Shown here: positions 16,616-19,352 of the stretch, piece by piece
How positions within the stretch are numbered: the stretch's first letter is position 1
How the letters are laid out: each line of letters starts with the position of its first letter
Assembly (NCBI GenBank): GCA_002685655.1
Contig: NYXM01000034.1
Location: 1 to 19,352, forward strand
Direction: 5' to 3'
Length of the DNA: 19,352 nucleotides
From: Planctomycetaceae bacterium
GTDB lineage: Bacteria; Planctomycetota; Planctomycetia; Pirellulales; Pirellulaceae
Notes under the pieces: generated by a model
Told to the model about the DNA's origin: nothing
The model's database searches: none
Seen by the model: the letters and a program-made list of their open reading frames with translations, nothing else
Translations under genes and position numbers: made by a program

Positions 16616-18328
16616 TTAAGGTGCACTAACAAAAGGGCTTTCAGAAGGGACCTGGCGAACGAGAATCGCTCGCACCATCCAGTCGTAGTTCTCAGTGATC
16701 GGTCGATAACCTTTTGTGGGCCGACCGGTAGATGAATGTGATTGCTTCACGTTCTTGTCAATTCCCAAATAGATGCCCTTGGTGCGATGTGGGTTGAAAG
16801 AGAGCGCGATCGTGAATCGCTCGGGGACTTCGCAAGCTGGCAGCTTCAGCGTGTACCAGCGTTCGGCCCCACGTTCGATCATCGCGTAAGGGTATGGGAA
16901 TGCTCGAAACAGCTTTTGCTTCTCATCGAGCAGATAAATGTGGAAGTCTTCGTCTGGAGGATCCGGAGTCCCGTAGCGACTGGCAAAGATCTCGACCGAC
17001 ATCAAGTACTTGGTTGCGGCGGGCCGCTGAAACGCGACCGCATGTCCCGATCCCGCAATACTCCGTTTGCCCTCGGCAGAATCATCGATGAAGCCAAGTC
17101 GAAGCGGCGAATCCGACCGCGTGTCCTGAGAATTCAAATGCTGATTTGCGTCGTTGCGGGACTCGAGCGTTGTACGGCTTGTGCTGTTGGAAGGTTTGTC
17201 GCCAAGTAGCACTAACGGTGCAGAGATCATGAGGATGAGCGCGGAACATGCCACCCCTCCTGTCATCGTCAGCGGTGTCCGGTTACGCCCTCGATCGAGG
17301 ATCGCCCGTACTCTCTCTTCAAGACGCGATCGCCCCGCCATTCCAATCGCAACTGGGCTGAACAGCGGTGCCGGATATGAACTCGCCGCGACGTACAGAA
17401 CCTGTTGGGCATATTCAGTGGCGCGACAACCTGAACTGATTGTCAAATCGTCACAGGCGAATTCGCTTTCGTCCTTCATCTGACGCCCGGCCCACCAAAC
17501 CATCGGATGAAACCAATACAACGCAGCCACGATCGTCGTGAAGAACTGCGTTAGGCAGTCGTGTCGCCTCACATGCGACAACTCATGCATGAGAACTGCC
17601 GTCAGACGATCCTCGGGCCATGTGAGTGCAGAGGATGGCAGATGTACCTTGGGTGAAATCACTCCCCACTGCATCGGCATCTCGCGTTGGTCGCTTACCA
17701 ACAGTTGTACAGGCCGACGAATCCCCAGTTTGGTACAAAACTCGTGTAGCAGCAGCAACAGCCTCCCTTCCTTGACGCGCGCCGAACGACGTTGCAACAG
17801 CCTAAGGCTCACCGAACCAACCAACCACGGCGCGAAGGAAAGCAGACAGCCGGATAACCAGGCCACAAGTAAGAACTGCATCGTAGTCGCCCAGATGTTC
17901 AGCGTAATGGGCGCACGACCGGTCCGCGGTCTGTTGACTTCATCGCCCCCGGTGCCGTTAGAAGGCTGCGAAGTTGGCTCGTGAAGCGTACCATCAGATG
18001 GCGATTGTGAGAGTGTCATCGCGCTGGATGGTTGATACACGTTTTGGCTTGCGATTGGCCTCGCACGACCTGCCGGTGACGCTAACCAATTCGGCAAGAC
18101 GTTCCAGGTTGGGAGGATTAACACCAATATGGGCAGTGCAGGTATCACGGCCAGGGAAAGAAGCCAAACCAAATGCCGTGTCGCGGCAGACACTTTCTTG
18201 GAAAGGGACATAACCGCGGCTACCAGAGCAAGCAAGATCGCAGCTTTGATGGTTGAATCGACAAGCAGCGAGATCACGAAAGCCGCCGCGTGGGAAGAAA
18301 TCGTCGAATCGGATACCGAGTTCCACAT
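16616..18328 (-). CDS. BlaR1-like M56 family metallopeptidase sensor
   Basis: A 570-aa membrane zinc peptidase of the BlaR1/MecR1 (M56) class, which senses an external signal and relieves repression by cleaving a BlaI-type repressor. Membrane helices lie near residues 15-40 and 52-72, about 150-175, and again at about 350-372. The zinc motif HELSHVRRHD is near residue 248, with the third-ligand region ESEFACDD near 288. The usual penicillin-binding domain of BlaR1 is absent. Instead, residues about 412-561, outside the membrane, form the same domain as in the neighbouring SHD1 protein (RYG, PPDEDFHIYL, CEVPERFTIALSFN, RTKGIYL, YDWMVRAI). I chose ATG 18328: it overlaps the blaI-like stop by one base (TGATG) and has GGAGG 7 nt upstream. 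It is thus co-expressed with the repressor gene. Confidence 0.92.
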   Translation of the reverse strand: MWNSVSDSTISSHAAAFVISLLVDSTIKAAILLALVAAVMSLSKKVSAATRHLVWLLSLAVIPALPILVLILPTWNVLPNWLASPAGRARPIASQNVYQPSSAMTLSQSPSDGTLHEPTSQPSNGTGGDEVNRPRTGRAPITLNIWATTMQFLLVAWLSGCLLSFAPWLVGSVSLRLLQRRSARVKEGRLLLLLHEFCTKLGIRRPVQLLVSDQREMPMQWGVISPKVHLPSSALTWPEDRLTAVLMHELSHVRRHDCLTQFFTTIVAALYWFHPMVWWAGRQMKDESEFACDDLTISSGCRATEYAQQVLYVAASSYPAPLFSPVAIGMAGRSRLEERVRAILDRGRNRTPLTMTGGVACSALILMISAPLVLLGDKPSNSTSRTTLESRNDANQHLNSQDTRSDSPLRLGFIDDSAEGKRSIAGSGHAVAFQRPAATKYLMSVEIFASRYGTPDPPDEDFHIYLLDEKQKLFRAFPYPYAMIERGAERWYTLKLPACEVPERFTIALSFNPHRTKGIYLGIDKNVKQSHSSTGRPTKGYRPITENYDWMVRAILVRQVPSESPFVSAP

Positions 18329-18714
18329 CACTCATCCTCCTGTCGACGTGCTTCACGGATGAGACTCGCCATACGGCGCAGCTCGTCGCCCGAGGGCGTT
18401 CCATCGGGATCCAATAGGTGCGCCGCTACGGCCTTCTCGAGCGATCCATCGAAGAAAGTCTGCAACACCGTCTTGAGGGCCGACTGACCGGCATTGATAC
18501 GCTCCGTAGTAGGCGTGTACACAAACTGCCGGCCTCGTTTGAAGTGGTGCAGATGCCCCTTGTCTTCAAGGATGCGAAGCAACGTACGTACCGTGGTGTT
18601 TGATGGCTGGTCCGGTAACCGCTGCCAAACGTCCGCGGCTGACGCCTCGCCTAACGAATAAACGATCGTCATGATCTGTCGTTCTCGACGACTGAGCCCA
18701 CGTTGATCGTCCAT
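18328..18714 (-). CDS. BlaI/MecI family transcriptional repressor
   Basis: A 128-aa winged-helix repressor of the BlaI/MecI/CopY family (about 120-130 residues is normal). The DNA-binding part reads LSRRERQIMTIVYSLGEASAADVWQRLP followed by NTTVRTLLRILEDKGHLHH and a wing with FVYTPT. The C-terminal half is the helical dimerisation part, with the family's LLQxFFDGS-like section. I chose ATG 18714 (MDDQRGLSRRER), with GAGGA 7 nt upstream; the GTG-type start at 18741 lies inside the likely leader. It is the first gene of the pair with the M56 sensor. Two inverted repeats around its promoter suggest it represses its own operon. The scissile site cannot be named with certainty. Confidence 0.93.
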   Translation of the reverse strand: MDDQRGLSRRERQIMTIVYSLGEASAADVWQRLPDQPSNTTVRTLLRILEDKGHLHHFKRGRQFVYTPTTERINAGQSALKTVLQTFFDGSLEKAVAAHLLDPDGTPSGDELRRMASLIREARRQEDE

Positions 18715-18759
18715 CGCGAGTTCCTCGGTAACAGTCCGCAAGTCGCATCACCTTCAAAA

Positions 18760-18780
18760 GCTAATTTATTAACAATTAGC
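18760..18780. promoter_or_regulatory. Putative BlaI-type operator 1
   Basis: Inverted repeat GCTAATT/AATTAGC with 7 nt between the arms, 45 bp upstream of the repressor start. It overlaps the proposed -10 box, so binding would block RNA polymerase. Its inner 19 bp, CTAATTTATTAACAATTAG, agree at 13 of 19 positions with the reverse complement of the second site. Confidence 0.6.
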
Positions 18781-18790
18781 CCTCGGTCAA
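18763..18790 (-). promoter_or_regulatory. Putative promoter of the BlaI/M56 operon
   Basis: On the - strand, TTGACC (18785-18790) and TAAATT (18763-18768) are 16 bp apart, a good sigma-70-like pair. The transcript would start near 18756 and give a leader of about 40 nt with GAGGA before ATG 18714. The pair lies exactly between and within two matching inverted repeats. Confidence 0.5.
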
Positions 18791-18793
18791 CCC

Positions 18794-18812
18794 CTAAAAG
18801 TTAAATTTTTAG
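18794..18812. promoter_or_regulatory. Putative BlaI-type operator 2
   Basis: CTAAAAGTTAAATTTTTAG has perfect 6-bp arms CTAAAA/TTTTAG and a 7-nt centre. Arm spacing and the CTAA...TTAG ends match operator 1. The centres are 33 bp apart, about three helical turns, so two repressor dimers could sit on the same DNA face, flanking the -35 box. Confidence 0.55.
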
Positions 18813-18910
18813 CAGTTTGTTGCCCGGCTCTGGATTGGTCATGAGCTTGGCATTCACGGGGGTAAGTCATGTCGTGAGAAGATGTTGCGAATGGGGGCAG
18901 GGGTCTTTTT

Positions 18911-18943
18911 TTGGCCGTCGGCGCCTACCGATCGCAAGCGATT
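18911..18943. repeat. Dispersed intergenic repeat, copy 2
   Basis: Same 33-bp element as at 13947-13979 (26 of 33 positions), same orientation. It directly follows a run of seven T (18906-18912). Confidence 0.5.
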
Positions 18944-18999
18944 CCTGGGGCGATGACCCAGAGGCTACGGCGAAAATGGCCGTTGGCCGGTGCTAGATT

Positions 19000-19153
19000 G
19001 CAGATCGTGCAACTTCAAAAGGCGTTAGCGAGAAAAAAAGATCTTGCACTCCGCCTCCCTGACGCTCCTCGGGTTACGAGAACATGGCGAAACAAGCAAA
19101 TCGTGCAACATCAAAAAACGTCAGCCAGGGAACCCACGTGTTTCCTTGCTGAC
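19000..19153. repeat. Two 33-bp direct repeats at 96-bp spacing, each starting a hairpin
   Basis: 19000-19032 and 19096-19128 agree at 27 of 33 positions (shared ATCGTGCAAC and TCAAAA). Each repeat continues into a stem. In the second, 19120-19132 pairs with 19141-19153 over 13 positions with one mismatch and one G-T pair. In the first, GCGTTAGCGAG pairs imperfectly with CTCCCTGACGC further on. They look like two diverged copies of one palindromic element. Confidence 0.5.
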
Positions 19154-19278
19154 GCTTTGGTTAGTGAATAATTCTACCCAGGGAATCGCCTGCTGCTTGT
19201 CGCTGCCAGGCGCTCCATTGACAGGTGGGGGAAATCACTCCTCGTTGCGACGGGCTTAGCAGTGTTCGATCTTTTATT

Positions 19279-19329
19279 GTCGTCTTTCGCTCCGCGAAAG
19301 CACGTTCCTTTCGCGGAGCGAAAGGCGAC
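19279..19329. repeat. Strong hairpin, 22-bp stem with 7-nt loop
   Basis: The arms 19279-19300 and 19308-19329 pair over all 22 positions with a single G-T pair. The inner part is CGCTCCGCGAAAG/CTTTCGCGGAGCG and the loop is CACGTTC. No T-run follows on either strand. A dispersed planctomycete-type palindrome or a transcript end structure for a gene beyond the window edge are both possible. Confidence 0.7.
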
Positions 19330-19352
19330 TATCGGACAGTAATTCCTCGAAC

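Larger units (their letters stand above)
18742..19352. other. Non-coding region upstream of the BlaI/M56 operon, with palindromic repeats
   Basis: The first 75 bases hold the blaI-type promoter and two operator-like repeats. From about 18900 on, I see no gene: frames at 18911-19171 and 19044-19259 lack any family resemblance and cross repeats. The region holds the dispersed repeat copy at 18911-18943, a 96-bp-spaced pair of repeats (19000-19153) and a 22-bp-stem hairpin (19279-19329). Confidence 0.55.

Noticed and set aside
16616..18714. Calling the BlaI/M56 pair a beta-lactam resistance system
   Set aside because: The sensor lacks a penicillin-binding domain and no beta-lactamase gene is nearby; such pairs in planctomycetes have unknown signals.
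18900..18912. T-run of seven after a G-rich stretch as an intrinsic terminator
   Set aside because: No stem-loop precedes the T-run on the + strand, and no gene ends just upstream of it.

Overview
The window looks like chromosomal DNA of a planctomycete (Planctomycetota, probably a Pirellulales/Planctomycetales relative). The clues are family content: a heme-binding PSCyt1/DUF1549/DUF1553 protein next to a DUF1501 protein, a Tat-exported BNR sialidase-like protein, an SHD1-domain secreted protein, a BlaI/M56 pair with a planctomycete-style C-terminal domain, and long intergenic stretches packed with palindromes. The lineage is inferred from family content only. No RNA genes, CRISPR arrays or transposase genes were seen.

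Layout. (1) 1-532: non-coding, with a 28-bp-stem hairpin. (2) 533-4401, + strand: a two-gene unit of a c-type cytochrome DUF1549/DUF1553 protein and a DUF1501 protein. (3) 4402-5044: non-coding, with hairpins and a MITE-like element that has ~90-bp imperfect inverted ends. (4) 5045-7232, - strand: a wrecked molybdoenzyme locus. In transcription order it holds about 31 codons of the 5' end of phnW, about 109 codons from the C-terminal region of a NarG/NxrA-like catalytic subunit, the C-terminal two thirds of a NarH/NxrB-like iron-sulfur subunit, and an intact TorD-type chaperone. Both joints are out of frame. (5) 7297-13718, - strand: a compact operon of FAD amine dehydrogenase-like protein, EtfB, EtfA, a cytochrome b/Fe-S/CCG fusion (ETF:quinone oxidoreductase type) and a DUF5690-like MFS transporter. 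The phnW 5' end follows the transporter by 64 nt and was probably the next gene. (6) 14170-15327, +: sialidase-like protein. (7) 15508-16263, -: secreted SHD1 protein. (8) 16616-18714, -: BlaI repressor and M56 sensor peptidase, translationally coupled, with two matching inverted repeats around the promoter. (9) 18742-19352: non-coding, palindrome-rich.

How the genes may work together. The central operon reads as an electron-transfer chain: substrate is imported by the MFS carrier, oxidised by the FAD dehydrogenase, electrons pass to EtfAB, then to the membrane Fe-S/cytochrome b protein and the quinone pool. The phnW start downstream suggests, but does not prove, an aminophosphonate substrate such as an N-methylated 2-aminoethylphosphonate; that would be an ETF-coupled counterpart of known oxidase-based routes. 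The SHD1 protein and the M56 sensor share a ~140-residue extracytoplasmic domain although their architectures differ, suggesting a common ligand or recent module exchange.

The phnW/NarG/NarH joints are either true deletion scars or assembly misjoins; sequence alone cannot separate these.
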